Part shown: piece after piece, positions 37,746 to 46,445 of the stretch
Layout: each line of letters opens with the position of its first letter
Position numbering within the stretch: position 1 is the first letter of the stretch
DNA from: Methyloversatilis discipulorum
GTDB taxonomy: Bacteria; Pseudomonadota; Gammaproteobacteria; Burkholderiales; Rhodocyclaceae
Assembly: GCF_000385375.1 (NCBI RefSeq)
Contig: NZ_ARVV01000001.1
Location: forward strand, 1,364,001-1,428,000
DNA length: 64,000 nt
Reading direction: 5' to 3'
Program-made: the position numbers and the translations under genes
The notes under the pieces: model-generated
What the model saw: the letters and a program-made list of their open reading frames with translations, nothing else
What the model was told of the DNA's origin: nothing
Databases searched by the model: none

Positions 37746-38750
37746 ATGTACGCCCACACCCCCACCATGCAGGTTCTCACGGTCGAAGCCATCGATGGCC
37801 CCTTCGTTCGTCGCCAGCAGCTACGGCCGCAGCTGGCGCCCGGCGAGGTGCTGGTGAAGATCGCCGCCAGCGGCGTCAATCCGCTCGACACCAAGATACG
37901 TGCCGGCAAGGCGGCGCACGCGCGACATCCGCTGCCGGCCGTTCTGGGCATGGACATGGCCGGCACCGTGCTGGCCGTGGGTGAGGGCGTGACGCGCTTC
38001 CGCCCGGGCGATGCGGTGTTCGGCATGACCGGCGGTGTCGGCGGCGTGCCCGGCACGCTGGCCGAGTATCAGGCCGTCGACGCCGATCTGCTGGCGCTCA
38101 AGCCGGCGGCGCTGTCGATGGCGGATGCGGCGGCGCTGCCGCTGGTCTTCATCACCGCGTGGGAGGGGCTGGTTGACCGCGCCCGGGTGAAGCGGGATGA
38201 CCGCGTGCTGATTCATGGCGGTGCGGGCGGCGTCGGTCACGTGGCGGTGCAGATCGCCGTTGCGCGCGGCGCGCGCGTCCATGCAACGGTGTCGGCACGC
38301 GACATGGAAGCGACGCGGCGCCTGGGTGCCGTGCCCATCGACTACCGCCACAGTGCGGTCGCCGACTATGTGGGCGAACACACGGCAGGCGAAGGGTTCG
38401 ACGTCGTGTACGACACGGTTGGCGGCGCGACGCTGGATGCCTCGTTCGCGGCAGTGCGCACCTATGGCGGACACGTGGTGAGCTGCCTGGGCTGGGGCAC
38501 GCACGCGCTGGCGCCACTTTCCTTCCGCGCGGCCACCTATTCGGGCGTGTTCACGCTGCTGCCGCTGCTGACCGGCAAAGGGCGCGCCCACCATGGCGCC
38601 ATCCTCGCCGAGGCGGCGCGCATGGCCGCTGCCGGCGAACTGCGTGTGCGGCGTGACGACCGCCGCTTCACGCTGGGCGACGTCGAGGCCGCGCATGCGC
38701 GGCTGCGTTCGGGCGAGGCGCGCGGCAAGATCGTGATCGAACTCGAATGA
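37746..38750 (+). CDS. Zinc-independent quinone oxidoreductase-like (MDR family)
   Basis: NADPH-dependent medium-chain oxidoreductase of 334 residues. GroES-like N-terminal half (GEVLVKIAASGVNPLDTKIRAG, GMDMAGTVLAVGEGV), Rossmann half with VLIHGGAGGVGHVAVQIAVARGARVHATVSA (nucleotide motif). No zinc-binding Cys/His set, as in zeta-crystallin-like quinone reductases. The ATG at 37746 is preceded by GGAGCG; upstream ATGs fall inside the divergent gap. Substrate unknown. Confidence 0.88.
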   Translation: MYAHTPTMQVLTVEAIDGPFVRRQQLRPQLAPGEVLVKIAASGVNPLDTKIRAGKAAHARHPLPAVLGMDMAGTVLAVGEGVTRFRPGDAVFGMTGGVGGVPGTLAEYQAVDADLLALKPAALSMADAAALPLVFITAWEGLVDRARVKRDDRVLIHGGAGGVGHVAVQIAVARGARVHATVSARDMEATRRLGAVPIDYRHSAVADYVGEHTAGEGFDVVYDTVGGATLDASFAAVRTYGGHVVSCLGWGTHALAPLSFRAATYSGVFTLLPLLTGKGRAHHGAILAEAARMAAAGELRVRRDDRRFTLGDVEAAHARLRSGEARGKIVIELE

Positions 38751-38768
38751 GACGGCGCCGCTGCGCGC

Positions 38769-39716
38769 TTACGCCGCAGCCCGCGTGCCGCGCCGCACGG
38801 CCGCCGGCGGCACGCCGAAACCGCGCATGAAGGCTTCGCGCATGTGGCGGCGGTCGCGGAAACCGGTTTCGCGCGCAATCACGTCCAGCGGGTGGCGGCT
38901 CTGTTCGATCATCAGGCGCGCTGCCTCCAGCCGCAGTCCTTCGACCGCCTTCGCCGGCGACTGACCGGTTTCGGCCGTGAATACGCGGCTGAACTGGCGC
39001 GGGCTCAGGTGCACTGCCTCGGCCAGTTCCTCGACCGAAAGAGGGCGGCTCAGGTTGCGGCGCGCGTAGTCGAGCGCGCTCTGGATGCGGTCGGACTTGG
39101 GCGCCAGATCGAGCATTTCCGAGTGCTGGGTCTGGCCGCCCGAACGGCGCTGATGCATCACCAGCTTGTGCGCAACCGAGCGCGCCACCTCTTCGCCGAG
39201 GTCCTTCTCGACCATGGCCAGCGCCAGATCGAGGCCGGCGGTCATGCCGGCCGAGGTCCATACCGGACCGTCGATGACGAAGATGCGGTCGTCCTCCATC
39301 CGGATGTCGGGGAAGCGCTTCTGCATCTCGCGCGCGAAGGCCCAGTGCGTGGTGGCGCGCCGGCCGTCGAGCAGGCCGGCCTCGGCCAGCACGAAGGCGC
39401 CGGTGCACACGCCGGCGACGCGCCGTGCGTGACGGCCGGCGCCGCGCACGAAGTCGCGCAGCGCTGCCGGCACAGGCTGGTCGAGCGGGTTGATGACGCC
39501 CGACAGCATCCAGGTGTCGGCGCGGCTGTCCGCATCGAGCGCGCGGGTCGCCACCTGCAGTCCGCCGGACGAACGCACGTTGCCGCCGGTGACCGAGTAG
39601 TTCTCCAGCGCGTAGAAGGGCTCGCCGGTCACGATGTTGGCGAACTCGAACACGGTCTGGGTGGCCAGCGACATGAGCTGGAAGCCTTCGGTCAGCACGA
39701 ATCCGATCTGGTGCAT
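38769..39716 (-). CDS. GlxA-family AraC-type regulator
   Basis: Regulator of 315 residues: an N-terminal DJ-1/PfpI-like domain (about 1-170) with the nucleophile-elbow GVCTGAFVLAEAGLLDGRRATTHW and a C-terminal AraC double helix-turn-helix (about 215-310; LSVEELAEAVHLSPRQFSRVF, ARETGFRDRRHMREAFMRGFG). Members often sense small amines or other metabolites. It is divergent from a short-chain dehydrogenase with a 9-bp inverted repeat between. Confidence 0.9.
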   Translation of the reverse strand: MHQIGFVLTEGFQLMSLATQTVFEFANIVTGEPFYALENYSVTGGNVRSSGGLQVATRALDADSRADTWMLSGVINPLDQPVPAALRDFVRGAGRHARRVAGVCTGAFVLAEAGLLDGRRATTHWAFAREMQKRFPDIRMEDDRIFVIDGPVWTSAGMTAGLDLALAMVEKDLGEEVARSVAHKLVMHQRRSGGQTQHSEMLDLAPKSDRIQSALDYARRNLSRPLSVEELAEAVHLSPRQFSRVFTAETGQSPAKAVEGLRLEAARLMIEQSRHPLDVIARETGFRDRRHMREAFMRGFGVPPAAVRRGTRAAA

Positions 39717-39732
39717 GGCGGTTTTCCGACGG

Positions 39733-39768
39733 TGTCTTAAAAACTAACCATAATCGTCATTTGAGACA
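39733..39768. promoter_or_regulatory. Inverted repeat between GlxA-type regulator and SDR genes
   Basis: TGTCTTAAA (39733-39741) and TTTGAGACA (39760-39768) are inverted copies with one mismatch and 18 bases between. They flank an AT-rich CATAAT stretch, so a bound regulator could control both divergent genes. Confidence 0.5.
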
Positions 39769-39821
39769 TACGCAAGCGGCCCTAGCATGACCTCACCTTC
39801 ACACCACACAGGAGAACCGTC

Positions 39822-40622
39822 ATGTCCCGCATCCATCAAGGCACTGCTCTCGTCACCGGCGCTTCGTCCGGCATCGGCGCCCTCTATGCCGACCGCCTCG
39901 CCCGTCGTGGCTACGACCTCATCCTGGTCGCCCGCAATCGCGAGCGGCTCAACGCGCTGGCCGGCCGCATTACCCGCGAAACGCAGCGCGTGGTCGAAGT
40001 GATCGTCGCCGATCTGAACGACCGCACCGGCCTGCGCGAGGTCGAACAGACGCTGCGCCAGGACGCAAGCATCACGCTACTGGTGAACAATGCCGGCGTC
40101 GGCACCCACACGCCGCTGCTGGAAAGCAATGTCGACGACATGGAGCGCCTGATCGATCTCAACGTGACCGCGCTCACCCGCCTCACCTATGCCGCCGTAC
40201 CCGGCTTCGTCGCCCGCGCCCGCGGCGCCATCATCAATATTTCGTCCGTCGTCGGCATCGCGCCGGAGACGCTGAACGGCGTGTATGGCGCGAGCAAGGC
40301 CTATGTGACCGCACTGACCCAGTCCTTGCACCACGAGCTGGCCGACACGGGCGTCCGCGTGCAGGCGGTGCTGCCGGGTGCGACCGCGACCGATTTCTGG
40401 GCCACCGGCGGTCTGCCGGTCGAGCACCTGCCGAGCGAAATCGTCATGCGTGCGGATGATCTGGTCGATGCCGCGCTGGTGGGCTTCGACCGCGGTGAGC
40501 TGATCACCATTCCGCCGCTGCACGCACTCGATCTGTGGGAGCGCTACGAGTCGGCGCGCCAGGCGATGAGGCCGCAGCTGTCGACCAATGTGCCGGCTGC
40601 ACGTTACCGCGTCACGGCCTGA
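39822..40622 (+). CDS. Short-chain dehydrogenase/reductase
   Basis: NAD(P)-dependent oxidoreductase of 266 residues. Cofactor motif TGASSGIGALYADRL, NNAG at about 90, catalytic Ser in INISSVVG and the YGASKAYV active-site Tyr-x3-Lys. Classical SDR with a C-terminal extension. AGGAG precedes the ATG. It is the likely target of the divergent GlxA-type regulator. The substrate cannot be told. Confidence 0.9.
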   Translation: MSRIHQGTALVTGASSGIGALYADRLARRGYDLILVARNRERLNALAGRITRETQRVVEVIVADLNDRTGLREVEQTLRQDASITLLVNNAGVGTHTPLLESNVDDMERLIDLNVTALTRLTYAAVPGFVARARGAIINISSVVGIAPETLNGVYGASKAYVTALTQSLHHELADTGVRVQAVLPGATATDFWATGGLPVEHLPSEIVMRADDLVDAALVGFDRGELITIPPLHALDLWERYESARQAMRPQLSTNVPAARYRVTA

Positions 40623-40741
40623 GGTCGGTGCCCGGTCCGCGGTGCTGCAGGTGCCGCTCGGTCCGGGTGTGTTCAGTGCGTCGGCGCTGGGCGGCCTTGA
40701 GTACTCGGCCGCGAGGCGCTGGCGCCGGTTGGGCGAGGTGC

Positions 40742-41134
40742 CTATCCGATGAAGAACAGCGCGATGCAGCAGCCCAGTCCGAGCACCCACAGCAGCGAAC
40801 GCAGGTTCGCGCGATCGGCAAGATAGGCACCGATATAGGCGACCCGCGCGGCGATGAAGGCCATCGCCAGGCCGTCTATCGTGCCCTGCGCGGCCTGCAT
40901 GCGCTCGGCGACCAGCACGCCGGCGATGAAAATGGGCAGCGCCTCGAAGCTGTTCATCTGCGCCGCATGCGCCCGCGCCGGCAAGCCCTGCAGGTTGGCC
41001 AGCCACTGCCGCGGGTTGTGGTTGTCGAATCCGCCCTCGCGGCGCGGTTTGCCGAAGCCCTTCTGCTTGGCGATCCAGGCGCAGACGATGGGCAGCAGGC
41101 AGGCGATCAGGATGCAGAGTTCCGCGATGGTCAT
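40742..41134 (-). CDS. MAPEG-family membrane protein
   Basis: Protein of 130 residues with four hydrophobic helices, matching the MAPEG fold (membrane-associated proteins in eicosanoid and glutathione metabolism). The segments NHNPRQWLANLQGLPARAHAAQMNSFEALPIFIAGVLVAE are typical of the bacterial branch. Function in bacteria is mostly unknown. It is monocistronic and convergent with the SDR gene. Confidence 0.85.
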   Translation of the reverse strand: MTIAELCILIACLLPIVCAWIAKQKGFGKPRREGGFDNHNPRQWLANLQGLPARAHAAQMNSFEALPIFIAGVLVAERMQAAQGTIDGLAMAFIAARVAYIGAYLADRANLRSLLWVLGLGCCIALFFIG

Positions 41135-41321
41135 GGTGGGTTCTTGGTCCAGGGCAGGGGTGCAGTTCAGGGGCGGGCGGCAAGGCGGGCGGCATTGTCG
41201 CGCAGTCGTGCCGAGGCCGCGATAGCGGGCGTTTCCTGGCCGCTGCGGCGCCGCTGTAGGCGATTTCCGACAGCGCTTACGACACGGGAACCCGATTGGG
41301 GGTGTCCGGCTCTACAAAACG

Positions 41322-41339
41322 CTTCGTGCGCTCACGAAG
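41322..41339. other. Hairpin in the 309-base gap before a PEP-CTERM gene
   Basis: CTTCGTG/CACGAAG stem with a four-base loop. The gap 41135-41443 shows no open frame of note and no clear sigma-54 match comparable to the one at 26156. Confidence 0.45.
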
Positions 41340-41443
41340 TCGCGCCCGGTCTTCGACGCTGACGGTCGGGTGTGCAGGGAGGATAGACAACAACACCGGC
41401 ACCGCCGGAATTCAATCCATCTATCCACAGGAGCGTCAGTCCC

Positions 41444-42064
41444 ATGATGAAGAAGCTTGCAGTCTCCGCCGCGCTCGCGGCACTCGCCGCAGCACCGCTG
41501 TCCGCATCCGCCAACACTCCGATCTCGCCTGTCGGTCCCACCGTCACCGTACTGACCGCGACCCCCACGCTGGTCGGCGCCGGTGTCGGCGTCAGCGCGC
41601 TGGGCACCGGTTCGCTCAGTTTCGACGCCTCGGGCAATGCGGTCGGACTGTTCCCGATCACCGGCGGTTTCCTCGACCCGGATCTGTCCAACGCCAAGAT
41701 CGAGCATGTCGGCAGCGGTCTGCGTCTGTCGCGCAGCGGCGTCGATGTCGATCTCGAGAACTTCCTGATCGACACCACGCTGGCGCAGGACACCATCTTC
41801 GGACAGGTGACGGTGGGCAGCACCGTGCTGAACGACGTTCCGCTGTTCACGCTGAGCGGCCTCAACCTGTTCCTGTCGGACACCGCCGGTGCCGCGCTGA
41901 ACAGTTTCCTCGGCATTCCCAATCTCGCCGGTGCCCAGCTCGGCTTCGCGCTGACCAGCCCGGTCGCGGCCGTGCCCGAGCCCGAGACCTACGCGATGAT
42001 GATCGCCGGCCTGGGCGCCATCGCGGTGATGGCGCGTCGCCGGCAGCAGGCACTGAAGGTCTGA
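41444..42064 (+). CDS. PEP-CTERM sorted secreted protein
   Basis: Exported protein of 206 residues: signal peptide to about residue 24 (SASANT), a Thr/Ser/Gly-rich beta-like region of unknown fold without cysteines, and a C-terminal PEP-CTERM signal AVPEPETYAMMIAGLGAIAVMARRR. AGGAGCG lies about 12 bases upstream. The C-terminal signal is nearly identical to that of the protein at 45.1 kb, not to the one at 26.2 kb, so these two may share an exosortase and history. Confidence 0.88.
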   Translation: MMKKLAVSAALAALAAAPLSASANTPISPVGPTVTVLTATPTLVGAGVGVSALGTGSLSFDASGNAVGLFPITGGFLDPDLSNAKIEHVGSGLRLSRSGVDVDLENFLIDTTLAQDTIFGQVTVGSTVLNDVPLFTLSGLNLFLSDTAGAALNSFLGIPNLAGAQLGFALTSPVAAVPEPETYAMMIAGLGAIAVMARRRQQALKV

Positions 42065-42082
42065 CGCACGCATGCTGAACTC

Positions 42083-42111
42083 GGGAAGGGCTGCGCAACG
42101 CGGCCCTTCCC
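42083..42111 (+). terminator. Hairpin after PEP-CTERM gene
   Basis: GGGAAGGGC/GCCCTTCCC stem with an 11-base loop, 18 bases after the stop. No T tract follows, so efficiency is doubtful. The rest of the 449-base gap up to 42513 contains a Pho-box-like site and no gene I can support. Confidence 0.5.
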
Positions 42112-42420
42112 GGCAAAGCAGTCCCCTGCAACCCCTGAAGTTTCGCGGCCTGCAACAGCGGCCGCGCAAATCGGCACGAAACGCCCGTCGACGGTCCGCG
42201 CGCGCGGTCCGGTACGTGCCGCCGGCCGGCAAAACCCTGTGCCGGCACACTGTGCCGATCTTCAGATGCACACAGTTGTCGCCATGGTGCGCGCCGCATT
42301 CGTCCTGAGCGACGCAAGGCGCCGCTGCGCAGTTCCGCCGCCCGACGCGGATTTCAGCTGCCCCTCACCTAATCCGCAGGCATATCGATGAGCCGATCGG
42401 CCTAGCCATCGCACGCCATG

Positions 42421-42454
42421 GAGTCATTGCACAGTCATCCGTGCTTTTGAGAAT
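42421..42454 (+). promoter_or_regulatory. Pho-box-like direct repeat and -10
   Basis: GAGTCAT-TGCA-CAGTCAT (42421-42438) has two seven-base repeats with an 11-base period, as in PhoB boxes (consensus CTGTCAT repeated); five and six of seven bases agree. A GAGAAT -10-like box lies ten bases after it (42449-42454), the spacing known for PhoB-dependent promoters. The gene downstream is a secreted phosphoesterase. Confidence 0.6.
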
Positions 42455-42513
42455 CGTTTAGCGGCATAGCCGACGCCAACCGCATTCCCCAAAAACAGAT
42501 TCCTGGAGCACTC

Positions 42514-45030
42514 ATGTCAACGTTGAAACTCACCGTGTCCGCGCTCGTCTCGGCCGGCCTGCTGACGCTGGGCGGGCCGGCCCATGCGCTGTCCAGCTTC
42601 GGCCTCGCCGTCCTGCCCGACACCCAGTTCTATTCCCGCTACGCGACACCCGCCGAGGGCAGCCAGTTCTCGAACCGCTACGGCAGCGAACCCTATATGG
42701 CGCAGACGCAATGGCTGGCGCAGCACGCGCGTGCGCTGGGCATTCCGTTCGTCGTGCATCTGGGCGACGTGGTTGACCAGCAGGACAAGCCGGCACAGTG
42801 GGGCGTGGCCGACAACGCGATGAAGGTGCTGGAGCAGGCCGGTCTGCCGTATTCCATCTTGGCCGGCAACCACGACGTGACCAATGGCTGCGGCTACAAC
42901 GGCAGCCAGAGCGACTGCACCGACGCCCAGCGCAACCTGGCGAACGAGCCCTATCTGCGCTGGTTCCCGACCACCCGCGCGCAGCAGAACGCCACCTTCG
43001 GCGGTCGCGACGCGAGCGGCTTTCACGAGTACCACGTGTTCGAGGCGCAAGGTCAGCGCTTCATGGTGCTGGCGCTGTCGTGGCGCGTATCGGACGCCGG
43101 TTTCGCCTGGGCGCGCGAAGTGATGCGCGCCAACCCGACGTTGCCGGTCATCGTCACCACGCACGATGCGCTCGCCATCGAGAGCGACGGCAAGACCGCG
43201 AAGCAGACGCCCTACAGCGAACTGCTGTGGGAACGCCTGATCCGCGACAACGACCAGATCTTCATGGTGATCAACGGCCACAACCACGGCGCGGCCCGCA
43301 CCACGCGCGTGAATGACTTCGGCAACAAGGTCGAGCAGTTCGTCGTCGATTACCAGATGGCCTATCAGGGCGGCAATGGCTACATGCGCGTGTACGAATT
43401 GGACCTCGGCGCCAACCAGATCAGGGCGCTGTCCTTCTCGCCCTGGGTACCGCAGAAGCCGCAGAACACGCTGAACCAGTTCGACGTCGCGGTGCTGACC
43501 GACGAGAACAACGAGTTCTCGATTCCGATGAATTTCGCCGAGCGCTTCCGCCGCTTCAACCCGCAGTTCGCGGCCGGTCAGGACAACCGCGAGGAGCCGT
43601 TGGTCGAGACCGTGCGCGAACTGATCCTGGCCGAGTACGACGACATCGAGCCGACCGTGCCGGTCGAGCCCTTCGACGCCGACGACTATGCCCGCGCCCA
43701 GAACACGCTGGCCCACTGGCGCTTCACCGGCACGCCGGGTACGCCGGTCGCGGACGGAGGCCGGGTCGAGGATCTGACCGGTCGTAACCCGCTGGTGCGT
43801 GTGCCGCTCGAACGCGGCGCGCTGCTGGCTGACGCGAAGTGGTCGGACGACCACCACGCGCTGTCTGCCGCCAAGGGCAGCGTGTGCTTCGACGCCAACT
43901 CGAACCAGGGCGTGCGCCAGAGCTTCTTCCAGACGCTGCAGGGCGCGCCGCTGAACGACGACATGCTGCGCAAGGGCTATACCGTCGAAGCCATCGTCAA
44001 GTTCTCGAAGGACTGGACCGCCGCCAATAACCAGTGGATGACCGTGATGTCGCGCTTCGGTACGCGCGGCGACCTGCAGGGTTTCCTCGGCGGCTGGAAG
44101 GGCTCGTCCACGCTGCAGTTCGCGGTGTCCAACCTGCGCGAATTCCAGTGGGAGCCCACCATCTTCACCGGCGGCGCCGCATGGGTGAGCTGCGCCAGCG
44201 AAAACCAGACCTGCTCCTTCCCGGGCACGGCGCAGGTGCGCTACGGCGCCAACGGCCGCTTCAACACCCGCACCGCCACCGGCAGCATCCAGTGCAGCAA
44301 CGCGGTGTTCGGCGATCCGATCTCCGGCACCGCCAAGTCGTGCGCCTACCTGACCGAGAACACCTACAACTCGAAGACCAACTGGTCCGGCGAAATCATG
44401 CTGGATACCTGGCAGCACGTCGCCATCGTCAATGACCCGGTCAGCCGTGACACCACGATGTACGTGGCCGGTGCGCCGGTGCTGCGCAACGTGCAGGCGG
44501 CCGACGGTGTGGCGGGCTTTGCCGGCACGCCCTGGCTGATCGGCGGTCACGCCACGGCCGGCGGCAGCGCCAACGGCTTCCTCGGCTGCATCAACGAAGT
44601 GCGCATCACCGAAGGCGCGCTGACGCCGGAGCAGTGGCTCACCGCGCGCAAGACCCGCGTCAGCGGCACCGGCGGCCGCCAGGCCATCACTGGCACTGAC
44701 GGCGACGACCTCATCGTCGGCAACGCCGCGGCTGACACCATCACCGGCAAGGGCGGCGCCGACACCTTCGTCTATCGCTCGCTGCGCGACGGCATGGACA
44801 CCATCACCGACTTCGTGCCGGGCGAGGACAGGCTGAACCTGCGCGGCGTGCTCGCTTCGGTCGGCTACGCCGGTGCCGACGCGCTGGCCGATGGCCGGGT
44901 GCGCGTGATCGACAGCGCCGCTGGCGCGGTCGTGCAGGTCGACGCCGGAGCGGGCGCCTTCCGCAACCTGGTCGTGCTGCGCGGCATCAGTGCCGCCCAG
45001 GCCGCCGCGGCCGCGAACTTCGCCTACTGA
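42514..45030 (+). CDS. Secreted metallophosphoesterase with LamG-like and RTX domains
   Basis: Exported protein of 838 residues. Signal peptide to about residue 25 (AHALS). Calcineurin-like phosphoesterase at about 30-300 with all metal motifs: LPDTQFY, HLGDVVD, LAGNHD, TTHDA and NGHNHG. A concanavalin/LamG-like region (about 395-715) follows, with four or more cysteines. The C-terminus (about 725-838) has hemolysin-type calcium repeats: GTDGDDLIVGNAAADTITGKGG-type and DTFVYRSLRDGMDTITDF. Likely cleaves phosphate esters outside the cell. Having both a Sec signal and RTX repeats is unusual for type I secretion. TGGAG precedes the ATG. An inter-gene hairpin separates it from the PEP-CTERM gene. 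Confidence 0.88.
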   Translation: MSTLKLTVSALVSAGLLTLGGPAHALSSFGLAVLPDTQFYSRYATPAEGSQFSNRYGSEPYMAQTQWLAQHARALGIPFVVHLGDVVDQQDKPAQWGVADNAMKVLEQAGLPYSILAGNHDVTNGCGYNGSQSDCTDAQRNLANEPYLRWFPTTRAQQNATFGGRDASGFHEYHVFEAQGQRFMVLALSWRVSDAGFAWAREVMRANPTLPVIVTTHDALAIESDGKTAKQTPYSELLWERLIRDNDQIFMVINGHNHGAARTTRVNDFGNKVEQFVVDYQMAYQGGNGYMRVYELDLGANQIRALSFSPWVPQKPQNTLNQFDVAVLTDENNEFSIPMNFAERFRRFNPQFAAGQDNREEPLVETVRELILAEYDDIEPTVPVEPFDADDYARAQNTLAHWRFTGTPGTPVADGGRVEDLTGRNPLVRVPLERGALLADAKWSDDHHALSAAKGSVCFDANSNQGVRQSFFQTLQGAPLNDDMLRKGYTVEAIVKFSKDWTAANNQWMTVMSRFGTRGDLQGFLGGWKGSSTLQFAVSNLREFQWEPTIFTGGAAWVSCASENQTCSFPGTAQVRYGANGRFNTRTATGSIQCSNAVFGDPISGTAKSCAYLTENTYNSKTNWSGEIMLDTWQHVAIVNDPVSRDTTMYVAGAPVLRNVQAADGVAGFAGTPWLIGGHATAGGSANGFLGCINEVRITEGALTPEQWLTARKTRVSGTGGRQAITGTDGDDLIVGNAAADTITGKGGADTFVYRSLRDGMDTITDFVPGEDRLNLRGVLASVGYAGADALADGRVRVIDSAAGAVVQVDAGAGAFRNLVVLRGISAAQAAAAANFAY

Positions 45031-45069
45031 GTGACCCGCGCACGAAACGCACTGCACTGAGCTGAAAGA

Positions 45070-45104
45070 GGGCGGGCCACCCGGGTGCCACCGCGGGCCC
45101 GCCC
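45070..45104 (+). promoter_or_regulatory. Strong intercistronic hairpin
   Basis: GGGCGGGCC (45070-45078) pairs with GGCCCGCCC (45096-45104). No T tract follows. It sits between the phosphoesterase stop and the next start, where it could limit read-through or protect the upstream message. Confidence 0.5.
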
Positions 45105-45132
45105 GACAAACCGACTGACCAAGGACCGAATC

Positions 45133-45846
45133 ATGAAACTGAAAGCACTGATCCCCGCGCTCGCACTGTCATTTGCAGCGCCGTTTGCCTCCGCCGCCAC
45201 CTTCAGCGACACCTTCGACACCGGCCTGTCCGGCTGGACGGCGCTGGGCGATGTCGCCCTCGTCAATGGCACGGTCGCACTGACCACCGCCAGCGCGACC
45301 TTCGAAGACGACATCGGTCTCGCGCTGAACCTGTCGGGCCACGATCCGCTGGCCGTCGGCATGCCCGATGGCCTGGAACAGGGCCTGAGCCTGCCGCTTG
45401 GCGCACTCGACGGCGACGCGCTGTCGCAGGCCACCGAAGGTTCGGCGCTGGTGCGCACCTTCAGCGTGACCGCCGGCGATCGCCTGCGCTTCGACTGGAT
45501 GCTGTCGACCGTCGATACCGCCGAAACGGGTTTCGGTCTGGACTACGCCTTCGTCGTGATCGACGGCCAGCGCATCGATCTGGGCACCGCCGCCTTGGCC
45601 ACCCAGTCCGGTAACACGCCGTACGCCGCCCATACCGGCTGGTCGACCTTCGAATACGTGTTCACCGGCAGCGGCTCGGTCACGCTGGGCGTCGGCGTGG
45701 TCGACGTGCTCGACTACACGGCCAGCAGCCAGCTGCAGCTCGACAACTTCTCGATCGCCGCCGTGCCCGAACCCGAAACCTACGCGATGCTCATCGCCGG
45801 CCTCGGCCTGATCGGTGCCATCGCCCGTCGTCGCGCACGTGTCTGA
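45133..45846 (+). CDS. PEP-CTERM sorted secreted protein
   Basis: Exported protein of 237 residues: signal peptide to about residue 21 (FASAATF), a jelly-roll-like domain beginning FSDTFDTGLSGWTALGDV with strong beta character and no cysteine, and C-terminal VPEPETYAMLIAGLGLIGAIARRR. The pattern resembles carbohydrate-binding-like domains of PEP-CTERM proteins. The ATG at 45133 gives a proper signal peptide; an upstream start adds a charged stretch. It lies 102 bases after the phosphoesterase, probably in one transcript. Confidence 0.88.
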   Translation: MKLKALIPALALSFAAPFASAATFSDTFDTGLSGWTALGDVALVNGTVALTTASATFEDDIGLALNLSGHDPLAVGMPDGLEQGLSLPLGALDGDALSQATEGSALVRTFSVTAGDRLRFDWMLSTVDTAETGFGLDYAFVVIDGQRIDLGTAALATQSGNTPYAAHTGWSTFEYVFTGSGSVTLGVGVVDVLDYTASSQLQLDNFSIAAVPEPETYAMLIAGLGLIGAIARRRARV

Positions 45847-45873
45847 TTCCGGGGATGTGACGCAGTGAAGAAG

Positions 45874-45907
45874 GGCTGGCGGAGCGTGTGTTCCGCCAGC
45901 CTTTATT
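45874..45907 (+). terminator. Intrinsic terminator after PEP-CTERM gene
   Basis: Ten-pair stem GGCTGGCGGA/TCCGCCAGCC with an eight-base loop, followed by TTTATT. It closes the phosphoesterase/PEP-CTERM unit. Confidence 0.85.
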
Positions 45908-46014
45908 CCGGGAGCCGGAACCGTGCGTCGGACGAGGAAGGGCTCGCCCGGTCGCGGCGTGCGGCCCGAATGCTGCTCAGGAACTTCCGGCCGCTCGCGG
46001 CACGTAGCAGTCCC

Positions 46015-46320
46015 TCACTCGAATCGGCATTGCCGGAGCTGATCGTCATATGCACCGCCAGCATCCAGGCACCGGTCCATGTCGGCCGCTTCAGAAAATT
46101 CTCCCCAAGCTGCCCACGCGGCCGTCACCAGCGTTATCCAGAACAGGATGCTGACAACCGCTACGCGCATGCCGTCCGGATCGACGTCCTTGCTGAACAG
46201 CCGGCAGATGAGATAGCCCGGCCCTTTGACGATGACTTCCGCGACGAGGTCGATCAGAACCTGTCCAACGAAGCGGAAGGCGCTGCTGAGGACTTCGCTG
46301 GCGATTTCTCCGAGGGGCAT
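46015..46320 (-). CDS. Small membrane protein, unknown
   Basis: Protein of 101 residues with two hydrophobic segments (about 13-42 and 50-72) and a short C-terminal part with two cysteines, CLDAGGAYDDQLRQC, that could form a disulfide outside the membrane. I do not recognise a family. It starts MPLGEIASEVLSSAF. It is the first minus-strand gene of a region whose base composition drops compared with its neighbours. Confidence 0.6.
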   Translation of the reverse strand: MPLGEIASEVLSSAFRFVGQVLIDLVAEVIVKGPGYLICRLFSKDVDPDGMRVAVVSILFWITLVTAAWAAWGEFSEAADMDRCLDAGGAYDDQLRQCRFE

Positions 46321-46445
46321 GGGGAACTGATCGCGAGAGGATGAGAAAACGGGGCCCGTCTCCTATGACGTTCGCAGGATAGGCCTACAGAGCAATGCGG
46401 GCAGGATCCCTTAATGTTGCGCGTCGGCCTTTCAGCTCGTAGGGG

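Noticed and set aside
41221..41260. Sigma-54 promoter before the PEP-CTERM gene at 41.4 kb
   Set aside because: TGGCCGCTGCGGCGCC has GG and GC ten bases apart but the -12 box lacks TTGC; in GC-rich DNA this is expected by chance.
42112..42420. Small genes in the gap between PEP-CTERM and phosphoesterase
   Set aside because: Frames in this stretch lack ribosome-binding sites and show no coherent composition.
42517..45057. 846-residue minus-strand frame opposite the phosphoesterase
   Set aside because: Almost exact antisense of a gene with clear catalytic motifs and signal peptide; no family resemblance in the antisense product.
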